Below, piece after piece: positions 21,901-32,712 of a stretch of 64,000 bases of DNA. The number at the start of each line of letters is the position of its first letter. Within the stretch, counting starts at the first letter, position 1. The notes under the pieces are model-generated. The model had not been told where the DNA came from, ran no database searches, and saw nothing but the letters and a program-made list of their open reading frames with translations. The DNA lies in the NCBI GenBank assembly GCA_037903475.1, contig JBAJFG010000445.1:2666001-2730000 (forward strand). Direction: 5' to 3'. The position numbers and the translations under genes were made by a program. The stretch comes from Ancylostoma caninum (lineage: Eukaryota; Nematoda; Chromadorea; Rhabditida; Ancylostomatidae).

Positions 21901-23005
21901 ATACCAAGTGGGGGGGCCCCCCACCTCCCCTCCCCCTTTGAGCATACGTACGTCGAAGGAACACGAGAAATAATTTTTGTTAGAATGTCTATCATCTTCT
22001 TATACTTTGCTGTTGATTGCTTGGTGCTCTCATTTTAGAGTTGTGCGTCTCAGCTCCGCAATGGAAACGTGTTATGTATATAAATGTTGGCTGCAATTGG
22101 CGAACACCACATTTTCTTTAGCCAATTATGTACACGCGCCAACGAAATTCCATATAGTCACGATCATTTTGGTTGCTATTCGTTCCTCCGCCAACATCCC
22201 TTCGCATCCGCTGAGTAGAATCTGTGCCGCTGTTTCAATGCGGCGATTCGTTACCTACAAGTTTTGAAACGCATCACATGTGCTCTAACGCGTTTTACCC
22301 GTTGCAATTCGTATTAATCCGTTTGCACCTATGTGATACTTGTGGAAACGTGATGAAAATTTGGGCCAACGCAGCGAAACTGCATGACAGCTGTACTGCA
22401 GAGCGGTTGCTACATGTTCAAGCCATCCCAGATCAAGCGCACTGAGAAAATCAGGTAAATGGAGGAATTTAACATTTATTGACACGCGGTTACGCGCGTG
22501 CGAAAAAAAGGAAGAAAATCGAAATTTCCCTGCAAATGCTTGTTACATTCGTTCTGATATTATGGAGAATTCCTCACTACCTCCTGACAGCTTGTGAGGA
22601 TATGCCGTCAAGCTGCTAAATAAACAGCGGATTTCACATCGCGTTTTTTCCGCATGCAACGGATAAGATCGTTTGCCTTCACAAAACTGATCATAGCATC
22701 TCTTGTTCGCAGGAATTAAGTGAACCAACGAATGATTTTATCAAGTTAGCCAGTGAAGGTGGTCAGGCAGATATTGTTTCAAAACTTAGCGTACCACTCC
22801 TCAAATGTGACGCCATCTCTTACACCTCAGCCTAAGCAGACCGTAAACCTAACAGGAACGAATGAGAAAGGAAGCACATACTCTTTGGTCGTTGATGTAG
22901 GTCCCGTTGAGTGAACGGTCATTGATGTGGTACTTCTCGATACGGCCACTGGCGCCTTTCACGCCTATGATATCCGCATGATCTCTCGAAATCATGTTTG
23001 AAGAG
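11892..23005 (-). CDS. FHA domain plus PHD finger nuclear protein (TCF19-like architecture), at least 15 exons
   Basis: Exons in coding order: 22882-23005, 18410-18502, 17965-18030, 17759-17908, about 16431-16514, 16172-16273, 14870-14944, 14760-14813, 14539-14701, 14187-14479, 14006-14134, 13276-13494, 12996-13190, 12783-12908, 11892-12014. Except at the 16431 border every junction has GT-AG (once GC-AG) and keeps one frame, giving about 660 residues. The N-terminal exons form an FHA domain (SSNMISRDHADI, HINDRSLNGTYIND, then EGDVIKFGH), a phosphothreonine-binding fold. The middle is Gln/His-, then Ser/Pro- and Lys/Glu-rich and likely disordered. The end is a PHD finger, which usually reads histone H3 tails. 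FHA first and PHD last matches vertebrate TCF19; PHF12 has the reverse order. The exon(s) encoding the start of the FHA domain are not found. Likely a chromatin-bound regulator. Confidence 0.85.
12672..12688 (+). repeat. Poly-C run
   Basis: About 15 consecutive C with one T in an intron of the FHA-PHD gene. Length in the assembly may be unreliable. Confidence 0.8.
12996..14944 (-). CDS. Exons of the Ser/Pro- and Lys/Glu-rich region
   Basis: Seven exons: 14870-14944, 14760-14813, 14539-14701, 14187-14479, 14006-14134, 13276-13494, 12996-13190. Reading phases fit at every junction, including a split GAG codon between 14539 and 14479. The sequence goes from Ser/Thr/Pro-rich, through a run of EKEKEE-type repeats (near 14260-14340), to Lys/Arg- and Ser-rich blocks with short basic clusters (KPGRRRLK, KKGHKRRYSS) that could act as nuclear localisation signals. 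Introns are 40-440 bases. Confidence 0.8.
15133..15557. mobile_element. TTAA-flanked MITE, 425 bp (copy 1)
   Basis: Bounded by TTAA on both sides, with inverted ends AGGCAGGGGYCCACCTCAT. A second copy of the same length is at 31996-32419 in the same orientation. TTAA targets point to a piggyBac-type transposase supplied in trans. It lies in the intron between the 16172 and 14944 exons of the FHA-PHD gene. Short frames inside it are not conserved between copies. Confidence 0.85.
16172..18030 (-). CDS. Exons of the Gln-rich linker
   Basis: Four exons: 17965-18030 (22 codons), 17759-17908 (50 codons, perfect GTAAGT donor, Gly/Pro/Tyr-rich end NPAYLQ), about 16431-16514 (HPQWAQQLQ, Gln-rich) and 16172-16273 (34 codons, Gln/His runs). 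The 3' border of the third is uncertain: the best-looking donor (at 16411) would break the frame, while GAC|GTCTTT at 16431 keeps it. Confidence 0.7.
16852..17335. mobile_element. Fold-back element with arms of roughly 200 bp
   Basis: The left arm (AAGGCCCGTAGTAAAGTGTC...) and right arm (...CACTTCACTACGGGCCT) are inverted copies, and the match continues through the shared GGCGATGATTGCATGCCAGC block. It sits in an intron of the FHA-PHD gene. No transposase frame. Confidence 0.8.
18410..18502 (-). CDS. Exon: last FHA strand, with GC donor
   Basis: 31 codons including IMEGDVIKFGH, the usual last strands of an FHA domain. The acceptor is TTTCTAG and the donor reads CAG|GCAAGT: a GC instead of GT, with an otherwise strong context. 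Frame is kept on both sides. Confidence 0.8.
18840..19250 (-). mobile_element. Diverged relative of the TTAA MITE
   Basis: In reverse orientation it shares the internal block around ATCGATAAGATCAAC and neighbouring sequence with 15133-15557, but its ends and some internal segments are rearranged. It lies in the 4.4-kb intron of the FHA-PHD gene. Confidence 0.55.
19251..22881. other. Intron of the FHA-PHD gene, repeat remnants only
   Basis: No supported exon. Contains a poly-G run at 19623-19636, a G-rich run near 20225-20248, a G/C run near 21911-21940 and a repeat (21636-21772) with a second copy at 59408-59543. Confidence 0.5.
21636..21772 (+). repeat. Dispersed repeat, copy of 59408-59543
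   Basis: Both begin GTGTTTCACCGAGGA and run with many substitutions to TGGAAC/TGGAATGAAC. Direct orientation. No coding potential seen. Confidence 0.75.
22882..23005 (-). CDS. Exon: central FHA motif block
   Basis: Acceptor TTTTCAG at 23006-23012 and donor GTATGT at 22876-22881. The 41 complete codons contain the conserved FHA phosphopeptide-binding Ser-Arg-x-His (MISRDHADI) and the closing Asn-Gly-Thr block (SLNGTYIND). It begins with one base of a split codon, so at least one upstream exon is missing from this annotation. A 4.4-kb intron separates it from the next exon. Confidence 0.85.
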
Positions 23006-24507
23006 CTGAAAATAATGAGTATGAAGAAAAATAGGAAAGAAATAACTTTCTAATATCAGGCAGTTCCCCAGACTTTGTCTCCCTTCACCATAATCGCAGC
23101 TACCACCAACGATCACCGTTACCATCAAAAGATAATGTCAATTGTACGGATGAATTGGTGACAAAGCCTGGAAATACCCATCAAGAGAGGCTTCGAAGGA
23201 TTTGGAGACCCGAACCCAAACGGCGGAGCAGCGCACAATGAAGCAAAAGTGAGCGTCCTCGCGCCTTGTATGCGCTCACGTGGAGAAAACATGTATTTAC
23301 TGGTCAAAACGCGCTGAAACGAAACAATGCTTGTGAATGTACATGTCTACGTGTAAAAGACACGTTTTTTACCCGATGAACCACGTTCACCCGCCAGATT
23401 TTGAAAACTAGGAAAAGCCGCTGAAAAATTTCCTGCAACGGAAATAAGTTATTGTTGAGTGCACCTCGAAGGCAAGATCAACGTAATTCTCCACGTCTGC
23501 GATTTTGTATATCCTAGAAATTGATAATTCCAAAAAAGAAATAGCCCCGATAATCCGATAAAAGTTAGTCGAACAACTAGCGTTCTGCAAAACGTGGATG
23601 TCTACCTCTCTATCTGCTGAATGAGTAGTAGCATAACACTAATTGGCTGTTTTGTTTGCTTCCACCCTCGTTTCCATCGATGAACCTTATTTCCTTCACT
23701 TATTTCCACCAATCGTACTTTAACACACCCGGTCAACTTGGTCAACCTCTTCTTAAGGATGAAAATGATGCTCCCAAAATCATGACTGTAGACAATAACA
23801 ACAGCTAGATCCTTGAAACACATTTTTTTCTCGTGAGTGTGCCTTCGAAACGCAGTTTGGCAAGACTGCCAACCGCTTCCAGTGCGCCACCATTACGGTC
23901 TTCACGCACCATCAGCAGAAAGCTTTCGAGAGCGCCAGCCTGCGGGGCGTGCCCCTGTGGTGTTTGAGCGCGGCATGTTCAAGTACGCCATTCATTAGAT
24001 TTTGGCCCATGTGAGCATTCTTCTTCCCGTTTTTTTCATAAAGTGAAGTGTATGTGTGTATTGTTGAAACCTATGGCTCTGAATTTAATGAGTGACGTCC
24101 ACGAACAGCTCAGCGAATCCGACCTCGCTTACCACAGGCATGGCGCACGCGCACGCACCGCAGTCTCGCTCCGCCTCAACAACTTTCTACCGATGCAACG
24201 TAACGAGTGGCGGTCATGAAGAACGATAGGTGGTGCAGCTGCCAGCTGCACCGTGCACCCCATGCAAAGATTGCCACGCCCATCTCGTACGATACGCATG
24301 CTACCTGCCTTGTACAAAGGAGCGAAGGCTTTATTTGGTTCAGGGCTAGACTGAATATGGATTTTTGGGTTTTAGGATAACAATGCAATAACCATTAGTG
24401 ATAATGTGTCACGTTTCGATGACTTATCAGCGTACTGGTCTAAAACGTGCGCGACAAAGAACAGAAATACAAGGACTACAAATGCCGCAAACGAGGGAAT
24501 TGATATG
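23006..24507. other. Region upstream of the first recognised FHA exon
   Basis: The missing N-terminal exon of the FHA-PHD gene should lie here or further right. The minus-strand stretch 23046-23100 can be read as an FHA-like segment (GRQSLGN), but its splice phase does not match the next exon, so I do not call it. No other gene seen. Confidence 0.4.
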
Positions 24508-24742
24508 GTCTATTAGCTCACAGAAGGCGCCTGATCCGACTTTGTCTGCAATTACGACTTTGCCCGCAGAATGCGTCTGGAAGGATATTTTAGCGAAGGC
24601 AGTAGGTAGGGAAACATAAGAATGGGAGGAACCACACCACATGCATATCAAAACAGTGCAAAAATAGATCAGTTGGCCGAAAAATGATGAGGTCGTAGTT
24701 GCGGACAAAGTCGGATCGGGTGCCCTCTGTGAGCTAATAGAC
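24508..24742. mobile_element. MITE of about 235 bp with inverted ends
   Basis: Starts GTCTATTAGCTCACAG and ends with its inverse; the inverted match continues through the block around GATCCGACTTT. A second, right-truncated copy is at 63237-63455. No ORF of its own. Confidence 0.8.
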
Positions 24743-24842
24743 TGTACATTTCACTAATTGTAAGGCAAAACACGCTCAGAACAAAATATTGGAGTATCTC
24801 CCGACTTCGCCTGTAATTGTGGCGATCGCCACTACCACTGCC

Positions 24843-25046
24843 GCTATAGTCCTCGAGGACTGTAGCATCCTGGGTCGCCGTCGCTGGCAACTGTGACACC
24901 GGTGTGCATCGATTGTGGGCGGGGCGTCGCGGCGGCCGTCGAAGTTTTCGACCGCGGCTTCGGTGCAAATCGATTGTGACCAGTCGCTGACTTGGCGGCC
25001 GCCGGCGACGGTGACGCGAGGTGCTATACTCCTCGAGGAGTATAGC
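24843..25046. repeat. GC-rich element bounded by 24-bp CTCGAG-centred palindromes (copy 1)
   Basis: The right boundary (25023-25046) is a perfect 24-bp palindrome centred on CTCGAG with core ACTCCTCGAGGAGT; the left boundary (24843-24866) is a near-perfect palindrome with core AGTCCTCGAGGACT. Between them is GC-rich sequence with GGCGGGGCGTCGCGGC. The same arrangement is found inverted at 58668-58925. Confidence 0.85.
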
Positions 25047-25084
25047 GGCTACCTACAGCCGGCTGTCGTCACAATTGCCACGAC

Positions 25085-25660
25085 CGCTGGCGATCCCCAC
25101 ATAGATAAAGTGAACGAGGAGGCCCCACACGTCAGAAGGATGATAAAAATGGGGCTTGGCGATCGATAGGCATCGTTTCCGCTATCGCCATCACTCACAT
25201 CGCCAGTTCATTTTGGGCACATCTTTAAGAGAACGGGCGATGAGCTCGCTTGGCAGCGATCCATGGCGATGTAACGTGACAATCGATACGTATCATTTCC
25301 ACGATCCTTATCTCTTATATCGCCGGTTCATTTCTATTCATTTTGAACTGGCGAAGTCTGGGGATATTTTAATAGTTACTGGAATAGTGATCAGGTGTCC
25401 CGTGATAATGAGTGTGCATAATGTATCCAGACAAGAACTACTCGGACAAAAGTGCCGTGCAAGCGGGCCCCGGCAGAGCGGGTCGCAGCCATCTCGCGTC
25501 CCCCTCCGTTGGTTGTCTGCGAGCGGGCCGCGACAACGGCGGATAGGCCGTAATACTGTGCGAGCGGGCCAAGACAACCGTGCGAGCGGGTTGCGGCAAC
25601 CGTGCGAGCGGGATGCGACATGGCTACCGCCCGCTCTACAGCTCTGGGCATACTTCAAGC
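25085..25660. repeat. Dispersed GC-rich repeat, inverted copy of 41225-41780
   Basis: Long match in opposite orientation to 41225-41780, including GGATGATAA, the block around CGGTTCATTT and short internal repeats of GTGCGAGCGGG. Frames through it are open on several strands because of composition and are not conserved, so I do not call genes. Confidence 0.85.
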
Positions 25661-26048
25661 GACGCGATTTGGTCGCCGCGACCTAGTTTTGTGCGAGCGA
25701 TCCGGTCGCGGCGACTGGATCGCGTGCTTTGGGCATACTTCATTTGATGATTGGCGACGGCATTGAATCATTTGCTAGGCTCATCCCTAGAACTTCGATA
25801 TTTAGGCTTCATTCACATTTGTTTCTCACACGTAGCAGTAGTAAGCTGGTATAAAAAAACTTCCTACGTTTGAATTGTGGCTTCTGATTGGTTTTGAAAA
25901 GCTGTTTCAGCGCCTCGAACTGGTTTTATTTCTCTATTTGACCTATTGACCATACTTATTGCGTTTTGCTTTTGGAATTTTAGTAAAACATGCACAATTC
26001 GAAAGTATGCGAAGTCGGTTAGGAAAAGGAATGTGAAATCATCCTGAA

Positions 26049-26068
26049 ATAATAATAATAATAATAAT
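26049..26068 (+). repeat. AAT microsatellite
   Basis: Six to seven AAT/ATA units. Confidence 0.9.
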
Positions 26069-26721
26069 TTATTACGCTACTTAAGGTAGACGTGGAAAAA
26101 AGATAAAAATGATAGACTCTGAGAAGGAATTAAGAGGATATTACTTGGAAAAAGGGGACGATTTGCACATATTCTCATCAAAACTCGAGAGGGAGTCTGT
26201 AGTAGCAAAAACCTACACAAATGAATCGAAATACATGAGATTTCTAGAAAAAAAGGAGCAAGAAACTGAGCGATTTGGTCGCGTCGCAACGTCTAGACGT
26301 GCACACTTCGTCTAGCGACGCGACTGCATGAGAAATGAGCAAAATCGCTGAAGACTCACAAAATGAAGTATGCCCAGGCCGCGACTGACCGGCGATTTGA
26401 TAGCCACACCATTCGTCGTGAGATTTTGTAGAAATCGGCCGCGCGTCTACGGTTTGCTTTTGGAAATGAATGCGCGTGGAATGACCACGGCAGCTCTTGT
26501 AACTTTTGCAAGTTAAGTGGCATCGCCGTCGCTTTAAGTATGCCCAGCCCTTCCCGGGGCCCGCTCTCAGCCATGTAGCCTCCCGCTCGATCGGACTATT
26601 GTCTGAGTAGTACCTGAGAGCAAGTGGTTGCTCATGACGTGGAAGTCTCTAAGACTGCATACTTTGCATTTCGCGCCTGATTCAAAATATAACATGATAT
26701 ATATTAGGCTTGTGAGCTCAA

Positions 26722-27201
26722 ATGAAAGGTGACTTCCCCCAAAAAAGATTCATAGACGACAAAGACTTGAAACAGCAAAAACAACCTCAGAAACCTCTGA
26801 AAATTGGAAGAAGACAACAGAGCCGGCGATTATGCGTTTCAAAATGCAGTAAGCCGGTACATCAAGAAATAAACGAAATAATTAAATGTTGCCTAGGTAA
26901 CCGAACAGCAATGGCCCCAGAAAACAAGGCTGCTGCTACCAAATCGCGAAAAACAACAAAGTCGAATACTGTACCTCACCTGAATACCGAAGACGTTAGC
27001 ACTACGTCGCATTTCTCTGGATTTCTTCCAAACTTCGTAAAAGCGTCGAGTCTGTTGAATAAAAAGGATTGTTACGAGAACAGTGTAAGTAACAAAGAAA
27101 CATTTTCCATTTTTGATAATTCAACATACAATATTAATGTTGCCTCGACTCCTCGAGACGGATCCGAACGGCATTTGTTAGGAGGAATCCGCCTTAGATG
27201 A
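26722..27201 (+). CDS. Possible first exon of an unidentified gene
   Basis: An open frame of 159 codons beginning at an ATG, rich in Lys, Gln and Ser. It contains a perfect nematode donor (AGT|GTAAGT) at about 27085, which would give an exon of 121 codons ending in DCYENS; the frame beyond would then be intron. I recognise no domain. It stands out against the surrounding repeats but has no homologous copy in the window. Confidence 0.3.
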   Translation: MKGDFPQKRFIDDKDLKQQKQPQKPLKIGRRQQSRRLCVSKCSKPVHQEINEIIKCCLGNRTAMAPENKAAATKSRKTTKSNTVPHLNTEDVSTTSHFSGFLPNFVKASSLLNKKDCYENSVSNKETFSIFDNSTYNINVASTPRDGSERHLLGGIRLR

Positions 27202-28441
27202 AAGAGATTCTGATTGACGTTTGAAGACACAGACGGCATACTCAGAATGTTACACAGGAACAGCCAAATAACTGAATTGCCGACGTCTACCAATTCGACA
27301 TAAGCTGGAAATTTCGATGATTAAATGGGATTCGATCATTAAGGATATTATGATTGCCGAGCAAAATTTCACAAAGGTACTAGTCAACTTCAACAGTTCA
27401 CATTTTTTTTTCTCTAAACACTTGCATAAAGGAGTTCCTAAGCGGTAATGGTCACGAAAATGATAGAAATGAGAAATATGAATCGCACAAATTCCAAGAG
27501 GTGGTTTCTGAATTTCAGAATCCAAGTAAGAACATTTGAGCACCAGTACCAAGAGAAATGCATCTTTCCAAAGATAAAAAAAGAAATTCAATGAGTACAC
27601 GAGTGCCACTAACATTAGCTACAGATATATGAACAAAGTTACGGATTTGGAAGTTGTAGATTTGAAAAGTGAAGACTCATTGAGCGTGACGCTTGCCCCT
27701 ATGAGAAGCAGCTGCCGCCCGTTTGATAAGCTGAGCCAACTGTCAATGAAGCACCTCTTCTTATTCACTATCAGTTGATGGAACAAGTCAAACAAGGAGC
27801 TTTCAACGATCATTCGAGTGTTCCACGTGTTTCAACGGATACGTAGAGCTCAAAGGATATATAATTCCTAACAAAGCGGACTGCATACGAACTGGCTAAG
27901 ATGCCTACATTCATAGTCAAGTAGGCGCATGAGTACGTATTCCTCGCTGGAGGACAGACTGAGCCTCAGCAACCTCTACCGTGTGACCTGCAATGTGCAC
28001 CGGGATAAGTGCTGATCTGGGTACACAGAAGCATCGTGAACATCTACAAAATAACCTGTATTATGTAAAGAAACATGCACTTCTACAAATAATTCCAAAA
28101 AGGAAAACGAACTGTGCACAGCTTTCTAATGCTTTCACCAAGCCTAATGTACTCTTGGTGAAGTCTCCACTTTTATCTGATTTCCATTTAATTTTCAGAT
28201 ATTTTGAAGGCGATGTTCTCCAATCGATTGACATTCCGCAATATCACTGCTCAGCTACGATCATTTTTTTTTTGCATGGGCAGGATATTCTTTACAAGAA
28301 AGGTTGATAAATAAGAAATTTTGAAAAACCAAACATTCATGCTCTTTGTGGAAGACGAATTACTGGCCGCTTCTAGCCAGCAGTCAGCGGACTCGCAGGC
28401 AACCCATGTGATGGTGCTGCTCAACATGCACATTATGCTCT
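27202..28441 (+). other. Unresolved region with exon-like pieces
   Basis: Pieces on the plus strand look exon-like, for example a stretch near 27310-27376 reading SIIKDIMIAEQNFTK before a GTACTA donor, which loosely recalls the first helix of Rho-GEF domains, and a stretch ending in a stop at about 28441. I cannot connect them in one frame, so no gene is called. Confidence 0.25.
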
Positions 28442-29142
28442 GACAATGAAGAGCATGTATAGATTACAGAGACAATGGATCTCAATATTGACACATTCAT
28501 CGAGTGTTCATGCTCAGAACACCTCACACTAATTATTCTCCATACCGACCTTCTCGATAAACACTAGCTGCCGAGAAGATATTATCCGAAGCTTTTTTAC
28601 GACTGGATTTTTGACTTGTCTCAGCTCCGAAATGGGCTACCATGACGAAATTTGAGGATTTGATATGGTTCAATTCATTCCCTCCTCCCACAGCTCAACT
28701 CAACGTTTCAGCCACTAGGCCTACGAGATATTATCGCCCGCATAGGTGGGAGTCTACGGGTTCGAGTTCCAAGTTTCTAGCATTATTTCTCACCTACATG
28801 TTACGTTGGTTCTTTTTTCTGTGTTGTCTCCGTTTGTACGACATAGCATCGCACACTATTGCGGTGTAATAAATAAACAAGAACTTCGACAGAGTGCATT
28901 CAAAAAAGTTACACTGTTTTACAGCATAGTCATAGCCCCAAAACCACTACCTCATCTGTTCGTTTTTCCTCTACAACGTGTTTTTTTCAACTCGTAAGAG
29001 AGCTGCATTGAATATGGAAAAATCGTGCAAATTGGTAGGAGTGAAAAGGTGAGATTACAAATAAGCTCAGTAAAATGAGAGAAAATTTTTCAGTAACTCT
29101 GAAGACGATCCAGTCATTCAGAACGAGTATAGTTCTGTAATA
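28442..29142. other. Intergenic, nothing recognised
   Basis: AT-rich sequence with only short chance frames. Confidence 0.4.
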
Positions 29143-30371
29143 TTAGGTTGGTGCAAAAATAATGCGCGTTTCTCGTTGCTCCATCTTCGGCGCGGAAAAC
29201 TTCCAGTTTCTCTTACCACCGGTATGAGAAGTTGCGAATAACTTTGTAGCAAATTTTATGGCCTTTCCAAATATCTTATGCATTTTGAACAAAATTCATG
29301 TTTTGTGAATTTTTAGTCCTGGAACGAAAGTCTCCAAAATAACTTTTTTCTTTGCCAAACTCACTTCAGCGAGCTAAAACTCGGCAGCATCGCAGCAAAA
29401 ACCGCTCGGAATACCATATTTTTGGCAAAGGAAGTGTAAGCGAATGCAATCCTCCAAGTGCTTTGAAAGTAAGGAATGTCGCTTAGGTCTTCCTGGGGTT
29501 TGCGACCCCCAACTGATGACAATAATCGAAGAGCACGCATTCAAATCAACATATTTGGTTTCGCAGAACCTCGTCAGTAATTGCCCTTACACCATCCCTT
29601 CCTTCAATAAGAATTGAAGGATGAAAAAGCTCGACAAGTAGATGTCGCGCATTCTGAACGAGTACCAGATTAATCCTCGTTGAGAAGTCTGCCTCGCGCC
29701 TTTATAGTGAAAGAATTGTGACCAAACACTCGGTCGCTTAGTAATAAAGTATGAAATATAGACCCTCTATGACAGAAGGAAATCCCTTGCTCAAGAGCTG
29801 GACAGGAAGATGCACCGAAACACTCGCAGAAATCAAAGCAACACTAAAATAAGGTCACGACGACTTTGTACTGACCCACTGCAAGAATCGCTCCCAGCAT
29901 CCCATTCATTCTTTCTCATCTGGGAAGTACTTTCAAGATGTAAATGAAATAAATTAGAAACCTCACTGGGTGAGCCTAGCGTTAGTCAATAAAATGAATC
30001 CTCCTTCACAGCACCGTTCAGGCACACCTTGCACGACAGATACCTCACAGGCTGGCGCAACTGGGCTAGGAAGCTCGGACTTACACAGCATAATCAACAG
30101 ACCTCTCGCTCAGCGATGACCTCTTCCCCTAAAACTTGGATGAATTCTTCGGGAGAATTTTTTTGAAGACTAAGGGGATACCAAAATCGCCCTCCGAGAG
30201 TTCGTCGATCCTAGAAGGGCCTATCAGAATTGTGTTGTAATCGGAGAACACCCTCCTTACTGCTAAAGATTTGCGGACTGCAATAGTCAGAAGCCTTTCG
30301 GAAAAGATTGAATTTGAAAGGAGGTTCGGATCAAAGACATGAGAACGCGCATTATTTTTGCACCAACCTAA
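29143..30371. mobile_element. Non-autonomous mariner-ended element, 1.23 kb (copy A)
   Basis: Flanked by TA on each side; ends are TTAGGTTGGTGCAAAAATAA and its inverse, the classic mariner terminal motif. The interior is full of stops and has no transposase motif I can see. Inverted copy at 55883-57115 and a deleted copy at 30950-31906. Confidence 0.85.
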
Positions 30372-30949
30372 TATTTGCCACTAACAATTAGATGGGTGTT
30401 TCTTTGAAAATTGTAGTGCCGCACTTGCCGTAGAGATACAATTAAACGAAATATCCGACAAATTCGTTTATTTACGCCTGTTCTCTCATATGAGCACCAA
30501 GGAAAGTGAATTAATAGCAGGTTGAAGTGAAAACTGAGCAAAACGTGCGTAATCCAAACTGATCTTTCTCGTTCGTCGACAGGGTGAGACAAAGATAGCA
30601 GGTAAAAATTCAGCCAAGCAGAATGAGATGAAGTTTGGTTCTAATACAGGATTGGAGGTATCCACAAGCTGCATGAGTGAGCACTCAGAGTTTGTTTATT
30701 TCACTTTCATTCTAACTCTAGCCCCCTTACGGCGCTTTGTTTAATAGCACAGTACACAGGTGATGTTTAGTAAATTATTTCGTAGTCAAACAACTTCAGA
30801 TCACATCTTGCTATATGATCAACCGAGTCTGTTCTAGTAAGTAAGCGATATTTCTGTGTCCTAGGTTTATTTCTCTACCAAATTATCCTGCAGCGTTTTG
30901 TCGAGGTCGTTACTGCAGTCCGCTCGTTCTACTATTAACAGGCAACATG
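30372..30949. other. Spacer between two mariner-ended elements
   Basis: AT-rich, no supported gene. Confidence 0.4.
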
Positions 30950-31906
30950 GCTTCGTTGCATCCTTCTCGGTGCGGAAAACTTGCGCCTTTTCTTATAACT
31001 AATATGAGAAATTGTACATAGATTTGTAGCAAATTTCATGGTCTTGCATTCAAAACAGCATACGTGGTTACGTATAACCTCGCCGTTAATTGCCGTAAAA
31101 CAGCCTCTTCTCTGGGTGAGAATGAGAGTATCGAAAAAGCTCGACGGGTAGGTGCCGCATAAACCGAGCGAGAACCAGATAGATCTCCGTTGAGAGGTCT
31201 GCTTCGCGGCTCGGTAGTGAAGAAACTACAACCTATTTCTCGATTGCATCGTGAGGTAAGATGAAGGATAGATCCTCTACGACAATGTAAATGGCTTTGC
31301 CGACTAGCTTGATGAGGAAGAAGCGCCGCAAGACTGCCGGAAACAGAATCAGTATCAAGCAAAGGCCACTGTCACTTCCAAGTGATATGAAGCAAAACTC
31401 TCTTTATTACAGCTTACTGGTTCTTATGCACCTTAAAAGTGCTGCTAATACATAGATGAGTATTAACTGGAAACCCCATTGTGTGACCTCAGCTTTCTCT
31501 AGTAAAATGGATCTAATTCTCCAACACAGTAGGGCCCAGCCGCGTATCACACACCAGACGCTCTACACTACAGGCGTGAGGGAGCAAGCAGGATAGGAAG
31601 CTCTGCTTCGTACCTCATAATTAACTGACATCTCCCCTACCGACTACCAATTGTTCGAGCATTCATCTAACTTCATCCAGGAGAATCCCTTTAGAGACTA
31701 AATGGCACCAAAATTGCGTTCCGGGCGTTAGTCAATTCCAGAAGGCATCATTCGCAATGCAACGTGGTTCGAGGACATCTGCATGGTTGTGAGAAACTTG
31801 CAGATTACAACAGTTCTAAGCTTCATTGAAAAACCTGATTTTGAAAAAGGTTATGGGGTTCCGAAGTAAAAGTTCGAAAACGCGCAATATCCTTGCATCA
31901 ACCTAA
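30950..31906. mobile_element. Mariner-ended element, deleted and diverged (copy B)
   Basis: Same order of blocks as copy A (GGTGCGGAAAACTTGC near 30979, GTAGCAAATTTCATGG near 31026), but lacking about 300 bases that copy A has and lacking a recognisable left end. The right end is CAACCTAA followed by TA. Confidence 0.75.
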
Positions 31907-31995
31907 TATTTCCACTGCATAAGTTAGGACACGGCGTTGCCACCGTAAGCCGTTGTTCAGCAGTTGAAAATAATGAGTGGAGCAAAGCACGAGTT

Positions 31996-32419
31996 TTAAA
32001 GGCAGGGGTCCAACTCATTCCGTTGTTGGAGTTAATGACATATCCTAGGCCTTCTGGTCATGTTGACCCCAGTAATGTACATCAACAGACTCAAAAGTGA
32101 CAAAAGCCCCATTTTTGAAGCGGTCGAAATGGCTACATTTTTGGAGCCCGGAGGCGGATCGCTCCAAAAATCCGATTGCTGTGCTGGCTGCCTGACACGG
32201 CTGCCGCGATGGCCAACGGGTCTTGGCGTGTTCAATCGATAAGATCAACGGCTTCACACGTCAACTCGGCTTAGCAATCTGTTACAGACTCCGTCCAAGA
32301 AGACGTGTTGAAGGACCATTTTGAGACAATTTACCTATACCGCTGGATTCAGCGTGTGGAGGAGATGTAGAATCTGCCATTATCTCAATCACGAATGTGA
32401 GGTGGACCCCTGCCTTTAA
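31996..32419. mobile_element. TTAA-flanked MITE, 424 bp (copy 2)
   Basis: Same ends, length and orientation as 15133-15557, with TTAA on both sides. Sequence differs at scattered sites, so the insertions are not recent relative to each other. Confidence 0.85.
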
Positions 32420-32712
32420 GTACTGTGGATTTCAAGAATCGTGGTTTCTATTTGTCGGTGCAGAATCAGTGATGTAGGCGGGGAAGGTGCAGAACCAGCG
32501 GTCTCCTCGATAATCGTATTCGTTATCATGCTGGATTTTTGCTCAATCTACACTGAGTCGACGGCATTTATCCCTGCCATCTATAGACCGCAGTTAGTAG
32601 TAAAATTTCTGTAATGGGCCGTGTCTCAATTGGAATAGACCAGCGATTAACGCAAGCACTGATTTATTTATACTTACTGGAGTTACTACAACTTTTCGCA
32701 GCTTCTTGAAAG

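Noticed and set aside
23046..23100. Minus-strand stretch reading like the start of an FHA domain
   Set aside because: The only usable donor gives the wrong phase for joining to the 23005 exon, and the alternative frame has a stop just upstream.
25338..25660. Overlapping Arg/Ala-rich frames on both strands
   Set aside because: They are GC-rich dispersed repeat sequence; the copy at 41 kb does not preserve one common frame.
28740..28775. tRNA B-box-like GGGTTCGAGTTCC
   Set aside because: No matching A box, acceptor stem or cloverleaf could be built around it.
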